From JAAUTT01 sp963846585 (GTDB lineage: Bacteria > Bacteroidota > Bacteroidia > Bacteroidales > JAAUTT01): DNA of 64,000 bases. The DNA is taken from positions 372,001 through 436,000 of the forward strand of contig CAWJWO010000007.1 in the NCBI GenBank assembly GCA_963846585.1, given 5' to 3'. The position numbers and the translations under genes are program-made. Numbering within the stretch: position 1 is the first letter of the stretch; every line of letters starts with the position of its first letter. The notes beneath the pieces were generated by a model. That model was not told the DNA's origin, made no database searches, and worked only from the letters and a program-made list of their open reading frames with translations. This document shows positions 16,657 to 25,334 of the stretch, one piece after another.

Positions 16657-17631
16657 ATGTACAACCTGAATTCTTGTCTGCAGATTATTAACTGTGAGTT
16701 GGAATTGTTGAAAAATGACAGGAATCTGCCAACTGAACTCTATGAACCTATTTTTTACATATTAAATTTAGGTGGTAAAAGAATAAGGCCCATACTTACA
16801 CTAATGGCTTGCAATCTTTTTTCAGACAATATTAATAAAGCCGTTAAACCCGCTCTGGCAGTAGAAGTTTTTCACAATTTTACACTTATCCATGACGATA
16901 TAATGGATCATTCTCTGTTGCGGAGAAATAGTACAACAGTACACAAAAAATGGGATGAAAATGTTGCAATTCTTTCTGGTGATGCAATGCAGATATATGC
17001 ATACAAATTACTTTGTGAAACAGAAATGCCACTTTTAGAAAACCTGATTCATATATATAATAATACAGCTCTTGAAGTGTGTGAGGGACAGCAATATGAT
17101 ATGAATTTTGGGAAGGTTAATAATGTTTCGATGAAGGATTATATCCGGATGATAGAACTTAAAACTGCAGTATTATTAGCCGCAAGCTTGAAAATTGGAG
17201 CAGTATGTGCAAATGCCTCAGAAGTTGATTCAATGAATCTTTACGAATTTGGGAGAAATCTTGGCCTGGCATTTCAGATTCAGGATGATTACCTCGATAT
17301 ATATGCCAATCAGGATATTTTTGGAAAAACAACGGGTGGAGATATCACTGAAAACAAAAAGACATTTCTTTTGATAAAAGCCCTCGAAAAGGCTAATTTA
17401 GATCAATCAAGGATTTTAAACCAGAAAGCAGGCAATAAAATATCAGGTTCAGAAAAAATTGAAAAAGTAAAAAAAGTATTTAATGACCTCGATATACCGG
17501 CCATTACAAGGAGCGAAATAAATCGATATTCTGATCTGGCATTTGATTTTCTTGATTTGGTAAATGTTGAAGATAGCCAAAAAAGTGAACTTCGTCTTTT
17601 AGCAAATGAATTAACAACCCGTATAAAATAG
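16657..17631 (+). CDS. Short-chain polyprenyl diphosphate synthase
   Basis: The 324-residue protein has both aspartate-rich motifs of trans-isoprenyl synthases: HDDIMD (first) and QIQDDYLD (second), plus GGKRIRP near the N-terminus. It condenses isopentenyl diphosphate with allylic diphosphates, making geranyl-, farnesyl- or geranylgeranyl-diphosphate. The chain length cannot be fixed from motifs. A TTG two codons upstream is possible, but the ATG at 16657 fits the promoter better. In Bacteroidota this gene normally stands as a single isoprenoid gene. A TTGTTRG heptamer tract follows the stop codon. Confidence 0.9.
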   Translation: MYNLNSCLQIINCELELLKNDRNLPTELYEPIFYILNLGGKRIRPILTLMACNLFSDNINKAVKPALAVEVFHNFTLIHDDIMDHSLLRRNSTTVHKKWDENVAILSGDAMQIYAYKLLCETEMPLLENLIHIYNNTALEVCEGQQYDMNFGKVNNVSMKDYIRMIELKTAVLLAASLKIGAVCANASEVDSMNLYEFGRNLGLAFQIQDDYLDIYANQDIFGKTTGGDITENKKTFLLIKALEKANLDQSRILNQKAGNKISGSEKIEKVKKVFNDLDIPAITRSEINRYSDLAFDFLDLVNVEDSQKSELRLLANELTTRIK

Positions 17632-17660
17632 TTGTTGGTTGTTAGTTGTTGGATGTTGGA
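17630..17660. repeat. TTGTTAG/TGTTGGA heptamer tract
   Basis: Four degenerate heptamers (GTTGTTG, GTTGTTA, GTTGTTG, GATGTTG and relatives) fill the short convergent gap between the polyprenyl synthase and the DUF2723 gene. Confidence 0.7.
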
Positions 17661-17662
17661 TG

Positions 17663-20600
17663 TTAGTGAAATCTACTATATTTTTGCAATTTTGCCTGCA
17701 ATTTTTCTTTTAAACTATATTGTCCGAATTGGTTTGCCAATTGAGTTAATTCTTCAATAGTGCGGATTGTCATAGTAATGTCGTAATGAACCAAATTCGA
17801 AAGACGCGGAGTCATTGAATGATAAAAAGCCAAATCCTGAAAACACTGACATGCATATTCATTAATTATCTGATTAGCAATATCAATAGCTTTAATTTTA
17901 TAAGCAGCCTTAGCTAAAAAAAGCGAAAAAATATCATGAGGATAATTATATTCCGGCATCAACTCCATACATCGTGAAATGACTTTTTTAGCAGAATCTT
18001 TTTTACCTTCAAGAAACAACTGTTCTGCCAATCTTGCAAAATTAACCCGTATTTTTAGTATTTCCGTGGTCTGTATGTTTTGATCATCAATCAATACATT
18101 TTTTTTATTCATGCCCCCCCACCGGAAAGTATTCATTAAGCGATTGTACATAATATTAGTCTGGATACTGCCTGTACAATATAAATCCTTATTTTTGGCA
18201 TAAACAGGTGTTAACCTGTAGGCAAATCCTTCAAGCCTGGTATAAGCCCCTAATCCTAAAGAGCCTTCCGAATTAGGGTACAAATAATAGATTGGCCTTT
18301 CCCAGTTGTTATTTGCCAAAATATCAAGAATTATCAATTCATTTTTAGAAATATATTCACGGTTAAACTTAAGTTCAATATAGGGCAAAACATTCTTATG
18401 CAATGGATTCTCAAACGAAAAATCAGATAATTCCTTATTAGTATCTACCGGGATTTTTAAATAATTGGCAGGTATACAATCAATGGCTTCGCCTGATTTA
18501 AGAATAATTTTTTTGCTGGTGTCGTCACTTGCAACGTATTTCACAGCATCTTTTATATCCATACTACTATTCCCGTTGCCTGTGAAAATAATATAATCAC
18601 AACTTCCTTGCCGGTATTTGTTTGAATTCAAACTAATAGGAAGAGGATCAGAGTTATATGATTTAAGTTTCATCTGATCGATATACCAGTCAAAGCTTAA
18701 TAACAATACATTAACTACACGCACATCAGTGCGCACGCTTTCAACTTCCTGCAGGTACCAAAGCGGAAAAGTATCATTATCGCCATTAGTAAAAAGAATT
18801 GCATCCGGAGCGCAAGAATTAAGGTAATTATATGCAACATCGCGGGCAGTATAACGTCCTGAACGATCGTGACCGTTCCAATTTTCAATGGCCATTACTG
18901 ACGGAACTGCCACTACGGTTATAATAAAAGCTAAAATTGCAGATTTATTACGATTAATAAATTTTAGTAAAAATTCTGTTAATGACATTACTCCTAAACC
19001 AATCCAAATTGCAAAAGCATAAAATGACCCCGCGTATGCATAATCACGTTCACGCACCTGTAACGGAGTTTGATTTAAATAAACTACAATTGCTATTCCC
19101 GTCATCAAAAAAAACATCAGTACTACTGAAAAGCATGGTTTACTTCTCCGGAACTGATAAACTGCCCCAATTAATCCCAACAGCAAAGGCAGAAAATAAT
19201 AAGTATTACGGCCTTTGTTATCCTTTAAACGATTAGGGAGCATATTTTGAGGCCCGTAGAAAAACGAATCAAAAAAGTTAATGCCACATATGCAATTCCC
19301 TGATAATATTCCACCATCGCCATCAAAATTATTCTGGCGTCCGATAAAATTCCATCCAAAATATCTGAAATACATGTATCCGATCTGATATTTCATAAAG
19401 AACAGGATGTTTTCAGTTAAAGTTGGTTTATAATAAGCTTTTTTTAAATTATTTTCGGAATATGTAACAGGCGTACCTTTAATATTAACCCAGCTTTTAT
19501 AGACATTTATATGGTCGGGGTCATCACTGTACATACGTGGAAAAATTGTCATAAAACGCCGGTCATATGCATATTCTGATTTATGGTAATCTATAACATA
19601 TTTCCCATTTTCCCTTCGATAAACAGGATTACCGTTAACAATTCCCTTTACCGGGGCATTAAAATTTTTGCCATAAATTAAGGGAGTTTCTCCATATTGA
19701 TCGCGGTTGATATAATTGATAAGAGACAGAATGTTGTCGGGACGGTTTTCATTCATCGGAGGTTTTGCCTGTGACCTTATAACTATTAAAAGATAGGAAC
19801 TGTAGCCGCTTATAATCATGGTTATTCCTAATAACACTGTATTAATAACAGTTTTTCTGGTTATTAGTGTAATCCATATTCCTCCCACGAGAATTATTAT
19901 TAATAAAATTACATAACATATTATACCGGAATTAAATGGCATTTTTAATTCATTAACGCACCAAATTTCAATTTTGGCACCTAAATTCAGGATGCCGGAA
20001 ATAATTCCGAAAAGCACAAAAGCAAGAAGTGCAAATGAAATTAAAATAGCCAAAATAAATCCTATGGTATTGGTCTTGAATTTTTTAAAGTAGAAAACAA
20101 GGACTATTGCAGGTATTGCCAATAAATTAAGCAGATGAACGCCAATGGACAAACCAATTAAATAAGCAATTAGTATTATCCAGCGATTACCGTATAAATC
20201 ATTACATTGCTCTTCCCATTTTAATATTGCCCAAAATATAACCGCAGTAAAGAGTGATGATGTTGCATAGACCTCTGCTTCAACTGCGGAAAACCAAAAA
20301 GTATCAGAAAAAGCATAGGCCATTGCACCAACAAAACCTGCACTTAATATTGCAAATGACCAGCCCTTATTGCTATTGAATTTTTTAAGAATAATTTTCC
20401 CGGTTAAACGGGTAATAGTCCAGAACAAAAACATGACAGTAAGAGCACTTGTCAATGCCGACATAGCGTTAATCATAAATGCCACCTTGGTTTTATCAGG
20501 GGCCAAAAACGAAAATACTTTTGCAAGCATCAGAAAAAGTGGTGCTCCGGGAGGATGGTTTATCTCAAGCTTATAAGCTGATGCAATAAATTCACCACAA

Positions 20601-20704
20601 TCCCAATAACTCACTGTTGGTTCAAGTGTAAGCAGATAAACTGTTGCCGCGATTGCAAAAACAAACCATCCTAAAATATTGTTCCATTGCTTATAATTGA
20701 TCAT
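17663..20704 (-). CDS. DUF2723 family multipass membrane protein (TMEM260-like, glycosyltransferase-type)
   Basis: The 1013-residue protein has a GT-C-like start: an N-terminal membrane helix, then TVSYWDCGEFIASAYKLEINHPPG with the acidic residue expected in the first extracytoplasmic loop. About 10-12 transmembrane segments occupy residues 1-610, followed by a soluble region with NGDNDTFPLWYLQ and a helical, TPR-like end. DUF2723 is widespread in Bacteroidota, and eukaryotic relatives (TMEM260) act as O-mannosyltransferases on extracellular proteins. A lipid-linked-sugar protein glycosyltransferase role is therefore a reasonable inference. It lies alone, divergent from the SUI1-like gene. 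Confidence 0.85.
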   Translation of the reverse strand: MINYKQWNNILGWFVFAIAATVYLLTLEPTVSYWDCGEFIASAYKLEINHPPGAPLFLMLAKVFSFLAPDKTKVAFMINAMSALTSALTVMFLFWTITRLTGKIILKKFNSNKGWSFAILSAGFVGAMAYAFSDTFWFSAVEAEVYATSSLFTAVIFWAILKWEEQCNDLYGNRWIILIAYLIGLSIGVHLLNLLAIPAIVLVFYFKKFKTNTIGFILAILISFALLAFVLFGIISGILNLGAKIEIWCVNELKMPFNSGIICYVILLIIILVGGIWITLITRKTVINTVLLGITMIISGYSSYLLIVIRSQAKPPMNENRPDNILSLINYINRDQYGETPLIYGKNFNAPVKGIVNGNPVYRRENGKYVIDYHKSEYAYDRRFMTIFPRMYSDDPDHINVYKSWVNIKGTPVTYSENNLKKAYYKPTLTENILFFMKYQIGYMYFRYFGWNFIGRQNNFDGDGGILSGNCICGINFFDSFFYGPQNMLPNRLKDNKGRNTYYFLPLLLGLIGAVYQFRRSKPCFSVVLMFFLMTGIAIVVYLNQTPLQVRERDYAYAGSFYAFAIWIGLGVMSLTEFLLKFINRNKSAILAFIITVVAVPSVMAIENWNGHDRSGRYTARDVAYNYLNSCAPDAILFTNGDNDTFPLWYLQEVESVRTDVRVVNVLLLSFDWYIDQMKLKSYNSDPLPISLNSNKYRQGSCDYIIFTGNGNSSMDIKDAVKYVASDDTSKKIILKSGEAIDCIPANYLKIPVDTNKELSDFSFENPLHKNVLPYIELKFNREYISKNELIILDILANNNWERPIYYLYPNSEGSLGLGAYTRLEGFAYRLTPVYAKNKDLYCTGSIQTNIMYNRLMNTFRWGGMNKKNVLIDDQNIQTTEILKIRVNFARLAEQLFLEGKKDSAKKVISRCMELMPEYNYPHDIFSLFLAKAAYKIKAIDIANQIINEYACQCFQDLAFYHSMTPRLSNLVHYDITMTIRTIEELTQLANQFGQYSLKEKLQAKLQKYSRFH

Positions 20705-20740
20705 CCGGAATTTATTATTTTGCTGCTAAAAGTAAATAAA

Positions 20741-20836
20741 ATGGAACCAAGAACCAAGAACCAGAAGCCAGGACTTTATATACTAATTGCTAGTTGAAGG
20801 TTCCCATTTGCATATTTGCACATTTGCAAATTATTT
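20741..20836. repeat. RGARCCA heptamers and ATTTGCAC octamers
   Basis: Four RGARCCA-type heptamers (20741-20775) and an ATTTGCAC-type octamer tract (20808-20832) lie between the divergent DUF2723 and SUI1-like genes. No reverse-complement partner heptamers are present here. Confidence 0.75.
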
Positions 20837-20880
20837 TAAAGAGATATGTTAAATATTATAATTTTGGGAAATTTATTAAT

Positions 20881-21222
20881 ATGCCTAAAAATAAAAATAT
20901 AACAGGAATAGTTTATTCCACTAACCCGGATTTTAAGTATACATCTGATATTGACCAGGGACAAAATACCCTGCCACCACAACAGCAAAACTTAAAAGTT
21001 TGGCTTGATAAAAAGCACCGGAGTGGGAAAATAGTAACATTAATAACAGGGTTCGTTGGCAATAACAGCGATCTGGAAAGCCTTGCGAGAATTTTCAAAT
21101 CAAAATGCGGAGTAGGAGGTAGCGTAAAAGATGGAGAGATACTTATCCAGGGTGATTTTCGTGATAAAATTATTGAAATACTTGTCGCCTCAGGCTTTAA
21201 AGTAAAAAAAGCCGGAGGATGA
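20881..21222 (+). CDS. SUI1/eIF1-like translation factor (YciH family)
   Basis: The 113-residue protein has the SUI1 core: KHRSGKIVTLITGF, then a segment ending in LARIFKSKCGVGGSVKDGEI and IQGDFRDKIIEIL. Bacterial YciH relatives bind the small ribosomal subunit and can affect initiation fidelity. The exact role in Bacteroidota is unclear. The ATG at 20881 (MPKNKNITG) is preferred over an in-frame ATG at 20794, because the extra 29 residues are read from the intergenic repeat tract and lack any family similarity. Confidence 0.85.
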   Translation: MPKNKNITGIVYSTNPDFKYTSDIDQGQNTLPPQQQNLKVWLDKKHRSGKIVTLITGFVGNNSDLESLARIFKSKCGVGGSVKDGEILIQGDFRDKIIEILVASGFKVKKAGG

Positions 21223-21296
21223 GCTGAACAATTATTTCGGATTAACATGACTAACTTATAAGAACATTATTTCATAAATTAGAGAGTTTTTAGAGA

Positions 21297-21304
21297 TACC
21301 TTTG
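21297..21304 (+). promoter_or_regulatory. Putative -7 box for the TonB-like gene
   Basis: TACCTTTG fits TAnnTTTG and lies 13 bp upstream of the GTG start at 21318, implying a very short leader. Confidence 0.4.
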
Positions 21305-21317
21305 AGTAAATCATTAA

Positions 21318-22067
21318 GTGTATACAAAAGTGTTAAATTTTCTTGAACGGCATAAGGCAGGTATACTGGCAACTATTCTTTTTCATTTGTTGCTGATAAC
21401 GGTATTTCTGATAATTCAGCTGAAAACTTTGAAACCAAAAAAGGAAACACAGGTATTTATTGATTTTGCTTTACCCGAAGATTTACAAAAAGAAATTAAA
21501 CAAAAACAGGAAGAGGTTAAAAAATTAAATTCCCAGGAATTTATTAAAAACATGCAACAGGAATATATTGGCCACAACATAGCAGTTAACGAAGCGGACA
21601 ATTCCAGGCAAAATATTGACAAAATGGTTGATGATATTAAAAATGAACTGAATATTAATGATAAACGAACTGATAATAATCCGGAGGATCAAAAACCATT
21701 ACAAAAGATTGAAACCAAGACCTTACCTGTAAATAAGAATACAGCTTATACGACAAATGCAAAGGGTGAAAGGACTTTTTATAAAGGTGCCACCACAATA
21801 ACATATTTCCTTGAAGGCAGAACCGATGTTTACATACCTGTTCCTGTTTATAAGTGCCAGGGAAGCGGGAAAGTATCACTTGAAATTGAAGTGGATAAAA
21901 ATGGTTTTGTTATTACTGCAACGATTAACAAAAAAGAATCTGTGATCATGGATGAATGCTTTAGTGAAGCAGCGACTAATGCGGCTTTAACTACCCGATT
22001 TAATGCAAAAAGCACGGCACCTGAAAAGCAGGCAGGGAGGATTTCTTATATTTTTGTGGCGCAGTAG
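21318..22067 (+). CDS. TonB-like energy transducer protein
   Basis: The 249-residue protein has a short cytoplasmic N-terminus, one membrane helix (about residues 15-35, GILATILFHLLLITVFLII), a charged coiled-coil-like periplasmic stretch, and a C-terminal TonB-fold domain (VSLEIEVDKNGFVITATI, then a conserved C..EAATNAAL helix). It would couple inner-membrane energy to outer-membrane transport or a related envelope process. The proline-rich linker of classical TonB is missing. It starts with GTG, as no suitable ATG precedes the membrane helix. No ExbB/ExbD genes lie nearby. Confidence 0.7.
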   Translation: MYTKVLNFLERHKAGILATILFHLLLITVFLIIQLKTLKPKKETQVFIDFALPEDLQKEIKQKQEEVKKLNSQEFIKNMQQEYIGHNIAVNEADNSRQNIDKMVDDIKNELNINDKRTDNNPEDQKPLQKIETKTLPVNKNTAYTTNAKGERTFYKGATTITYFLEGRTDVYIPVPVYKCQGSGKVSLEIEVDKNGFVITATINKKESVIMDECFSEAATNAALTTRFNAKSTAPEKQAGRISYIFVAQ

Positions 22068-22074
22068 GAAGAGG

Positions 22075-22303
22075 AGAGATAAAAGATAAAAGAGGACAGA
22101 GGGCAGAGGACAGAGGACAGAAAGAGACGTGGGACGTGAAAAAGGATTTTAGAATCTAGATTTGAGATTTAAGATTTAGGAATTACATCTAAATTAGAAA
22201 TATTAAAATCTTAAATCACTAATCAAAAATCTTGAATCTTAAATCACCTCTATTTGTACCAATGTCTTGGCTCCTGGCTCCTGGCTCCTGGTTCTTGGTT
22301 CTA
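22075..22303. repeat. Composite intergenic repeat after the TonB-like gene
   Basis: The order is GAGGACA/GGACAGA heptamers (22085-22123), an ACGTGGG unit (22128-22140), the dispersed repeat of about 95 bp (22147-22246) and five TGGCTCC/TGGTTCT heptamers (22265-22303). The tract fills the whole convergent gap between the TonB-like and M1 peptidase genes. Confidence 0.85.
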
Positions 22304-22304
22304 T

Positions 22305-24275
22305 TCAATGATATTTACATTTAGTATGGAATAATGTAAACCCATTATGAGTAACATTCTCTGTCCCCATCCATTGATTAAAAAAACTAAATGTGTTTGT
22401 ATTGGTTAAAACAATTGATTGAGGTTCAACGGTTGCGTTTAAAAGGAAACATTTATTATTGGAGTAAATACAAAATGGCATCTCAAATCCCGGATCAACT
22501 TCATCCCATTGAAAAGTTATAACAATATCCTTCCCTTCTTTTTTATAGTTGTATAATAATACAGGTAAATTTTTATCATATAGAAATTTTTTAAAGAATG
22601 GGGTATAATTTTTCCCGGTGAAATTGTTCACCATTAAAATGAAGTCATTGGTTGTGACTATTTTTTTTTCATTTTTTACAGCAAAATCTTTAAGGAGTTT
22701 GAAAAACATTGAATCGTTATCCATTGATGAGCGCAGATTGTTTAAAATTGCAGCTCCCTTTGTATAACAATCGTTTGAAGCAAAATCATCTTCATTTACA
22801 TTATAGTTTTGGACTACAGGCCAAAAGTTTATTATATAGGTTTCTTTATTTGCCAGCTGTTTAAGGTATTCATCATAACCGTACTTATGTTCCAGGAATA
22901 AAAGTTCCGAATAGGTTGCAAAACCTTCCTGAAGCCAGATATCTGCCATGTCGGCAGCTGTTACAGAATTGCCCCACCATTCATGTGCGGTTTCATGTAG
23001 AATAATTTCATCGTCTTTTTTATCAAGATATACCTGGGAATTTTTATTATAATTATTTCCATAAGCTATAGCGCCCTGATGCTCCATGCCTTCGAAAGGT
23101 GCTTCAACAAGTGAAAATTTGTCATTCATAAAAGGGTAATCGCCAAAAGCCTGTTCATAAAACTTCAATACATCTTTAGTTTGTTCAAAGGTTTTTTTGG
23201 CTTTGGCCAGGTTATAAGGCAAAACATAATAATCGAGGGGATACTTGCCTTTATCATTGGTAATGGTATCGGAAAAATGTGCGAATTTCCCAAGATAAAA
23301 GGTAATGTCATAATTATTTATCGGATTTGCGACAAACCATGTATAACTGGTTAGGTTGTTTTCAAAATTTTTAACTGACCGTAACCTGCCATTCGAAATA
23401 ATATCGTAACCTTTTGGGCCGGTAAATGTAAGTAATGCCGAGTCGGGCTCATCCGAAGGATGGTCCTTATCAGGCCACCAGGAACTGGCCCCAAGATGTT
23501 CACATGCTACCCCGCACCACCAATTTTTATATTTATCCTTTTTCCAGACAAAACCTCCATCCCAGGGTGGCATTGGGGCCTTACGGGGAATACCGGAATA
23601 TTCAACAGAAACTGTTTGATTGCTTCCGGGAGTCAGGGTATCGGGAAAATCGATAAAAATTGCATTAAATTCACGTTTATAATTTAGCTCTTTCTGATTT
23701 GAAGTAATATGATGTATTGCATAATTATCAAAAAGGTCGATTTGTATTCGTTTAGTAGCAAATACTACTTTGAAGTTAATATCAACTGAACCGGAAATAG
23801 ATTTTAATTTTGGATCGATTTTAATGTTAAGGTTGTAAAATGTTACATCGAAGCAGGTTCGTTCAGGCCGTAAAGCTCCCCGTAATGAATCTTTACGTGT
23901 ATACCTAGGCCGCCAGCCCAATTCAGGATAAACTTTCTCATCTTTATAATAGAATTTTATTAATTTCTTTGTCATTTTGTCCAGATTATAAATATACTTT
24001 TTTTCTCCTGAATGGGAAAGATCGTCAATAGCTCCGGTAAAATCACCAAGGAAAAATTTTGAAAGTCCTTTATAATAATATGCCTTTTTGTTTTTAGGAT
24101 CTGTTTTAATCAAATCATTGCATGTTTCTATACACCCTATATAATCCCTAAGGCTAAACTGAACATGTAATTTATTTGCAAGCTCATTTGCTTGTTGTGC
24201 CTTTAATTCAGTAAATGTAAAAATGATAAAAAAAACAATAAGGAATTTTGTTGTATTTTGTAAGTCAGTTGTCAT
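22305..24275 (-). CDS. M1 family metallopeptidase with N-terminal TPR region
   Basis: The 656-residue protein has a signal-like N-terminus (FLIVFFIIFTFTELKAQ), a TPR-like stretch (residues 30-110), then an aminopeptidase-N-type fold with EGMEHQGAI (exopeptidase GxMEN-like motif) and the zinc site HETAHEWWG followed by LQEGFATYSE, whose Glu is the third ligand. It is probably an exported peptidase that trims peptides in the periplasm or outside. The TPR fusion at the front is less usual. A TATTTTTG -7 box lies 42 bp upstream. Confidence 0.88.
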   Translation of the reverse strand: MTTDLQNTTKFLIVFFIIFTFTELKAQQANELANKLHVQFSLRDYIGCIETCNDLIKTDPKNKKAYYYKGLSKFFLGDFTGAIDDLSHSGEKKYIYNLDKMTKKLIKFYYKDEKVYPELGWRPRYTRKDSLRGALRPERTCFDVTFYNLNIKIDPKLKSISGSVDINFKVVFATKRIQIDLFDNYAIHHITSNQKELNYKREFNAIFIDFPDTLTPGSNQTVSVEYSGIPRKAPMPPWDGGFVWKKDKYKNWWCGVACEHLGASSWWPDKDHPSDEPDSALLTFTGPKGYDIISNGRLRSVKNFENNLTSYTWFVANPINNYDITFYLGKFAHFSDTITNDKGKYPLDYYVLPYNLAKAKKTFEQTKDVLKFYEQAFGDYPFMNDKFSLVEAPFEGMEHQGAIAYGNNYNKNSQVYLDKKDDEIILHETAHEWWGNSVTAADMADIWLQEGFATYSELLFLEHKYGYDEYLKQLANKETYIINFWPVVQNYNVNEDDFASNDCYTKGAAILNNLRSSMDNDSMFFKLLKDFAVKNEKKIVTTNDFILMVNNFTGKNYTPFFKKFLYDKNLPVLLYNYKKEGKDIVITFQWDEVDPGFEMPFCIYSNNKCFLLNATVEPQSIVLTNTNTFSFFNQWMGTENVTHNGFTLFHTKCKYH

Positions 24276-24317
24276 AAATCCTAATAATTAATATATCAAA
24301 TGAATAAAAATTAGAAT

Positions 24318-24325
24318 CAAAAATA
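24318..24325 (-). promoter_or_regulatory. Putative -7 box for the M1 peptidase gene
   Basis: TATTTTTG on the minus strand fits TAnnTTTG. The -33 region is overlapped by the neighbouring heptamer repeat (24335-24366). Confidence 0.4.
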
Positions 24326-24332
24326 TGTCAAA

Positions 24333-24366
24333 AAGTCTTGGCTCCTTGTTCTTGGCTCCTGGTTCT
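24333..24366. repeat. TGGCTCC heptamer tract (single orientation)
   Basis: Four heptamers of the TGGCTCC/TGGTTCT class end in GGTTCTA. No partner in the opposite orientation lies in this divergent gap. Confidence 0.75.
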
Positions 24367-24443
24367 ATACTGACAAAATGTTAGTAAAAAATTTGGTAAG
24401 ATTTTTGTTAATATTGTCAAACTTAAAATAAAAATTTAATATT

Positions 24444-25121
24444 ATGTATATGTCGTATTGGTTAATTTTTGGTGTATTCATGTTGCTTAGCTGGTTAGTA
24501 GGCTATCAGATGAAATCGAGATTTAAAAAATATTCTGAAATACCAATCAAATTTGGTATGACTGGCAAGGATGTAGCTGAAAAGATGCTCCGTGACAATG
24601 GAATTTTCGATGTTAATGTTATTACAGTGGACGGGCAGCTCACGGACCATTACGATCCGTTGAAAAAAACTGTTAACCTTAGCCATGATGTTTATTATGG
24701 AAATAATGTAGCTGCAGCTGCTGTTGCTGCACATGAATGCGGACATGCCGTCCAGCACGCCAATGCTTATGTATGGCTTCAAATGCGATCCTCAATTGTT
24801 CCTGTGGTTAGCTTTGCTTCCAACTGGGTACAATGGATATTGCTTGCAGGTATTATACTTATTCAATTTCCGTCGATACTGCTTATAGGAATAGTTTTAT
24901 TCTCATTGACAACATTGTTTAGTTTTATTACCCTTCCTGTTGAAATTAATGCAAGCAGCCGGGCGCTTGTTTGGCTTAATACTGCAGGAATTACAAGTTT
25001 TGAAACTCATCCCAAAGCTGTAGATGCCTTGCGTTGGGCTGCTTATACTTATGTAGTTGCTGCAATAGCTTCGCTAGCCTCATTGTTATATTACATAATG
25101 ATATATTCGAGAAGGAGCTAA
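24444..25121 (+). CDS. Zinc metallopeptidase, YugP-type membrane protein
   Basis: The 225-residue protein has an N-terminal membrane helix, the zinc-binding AAHECGHAVQHA motif (HExxH) near residue 96, two further hydrophobic segments (about residues 115-175) and a C-terminal helix. The topology and the NLSHDVYYG/LPVEINASSRAL segments match the YugP/neutral zinc peptidase family. Substrates are unknown and envelope protein turnover is the likely setting. It reads alone from a divergent gap. Confidence 0.88.
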   Translation: MYMSYWLIFGVFMLLSWLVGYQMKSRFKKYSEIPIKFGMTGKDVAEKMLRDNGIFDVNVITVDGQLTDHYDPLKKTVNLSHDVYYGNNVAAAAVAAHECGHAVQHANAYVWLQMRSSIVPVVSFASNWVQWILLAGIILIQFPSILLIGIVLFSLTTLFSFITLPVEINASSRALVWLNTAGITSFETHPKAVDALRWAAYTYVVAAIASLASLLYYIMIYSRRS

Positions 25122-25132
25122 ATAATAAGTTG

Positions 25133-25276
25133 TAAAGGTTTATGTGGTTTATAAGGTTTATGAGGTTTATAAAAGAAGTATTATAAACTTTATAATCTTT
25201 ATAAACTTTATAAACTAATAACTAACAGCTAATAAACTGACAATTAGCTACTAATAACTAACAACTAAACTAAAGC
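25133..25276. repeat. GGTTTATAA / CTTTATAAA inverted nonamers and TAACTAA tract
   Basis: Nonamers GGTTTATRW (25138-25172) face inverted nonamers CTTTATAAA (25180-25216), then TAACTAAC/TAACAACTAA words follow (25217-25270). The two nonamer blocks are complementary. Confidence 0.75.
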
Positions 25277-25277
25277 A

Positions 25278-25305
25278 TTTGGTTATTTTAAAAACTTTAT
25301 ATTTG
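25278..25305 (+). promoter_or_regulatory. Bacteroidota-type promoter for the GT39-like gene
   Basis: TTTG (25278-25281) and TATATTTG (25298-25305) are separated by 16 bp, and the ATG lies 30 bp further on. Both boxes match consensus exactly. Confidence 0.6.
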
Positions 25306-25334
25306 TACCTGTAAAACCAAATACCATAAAGAAA

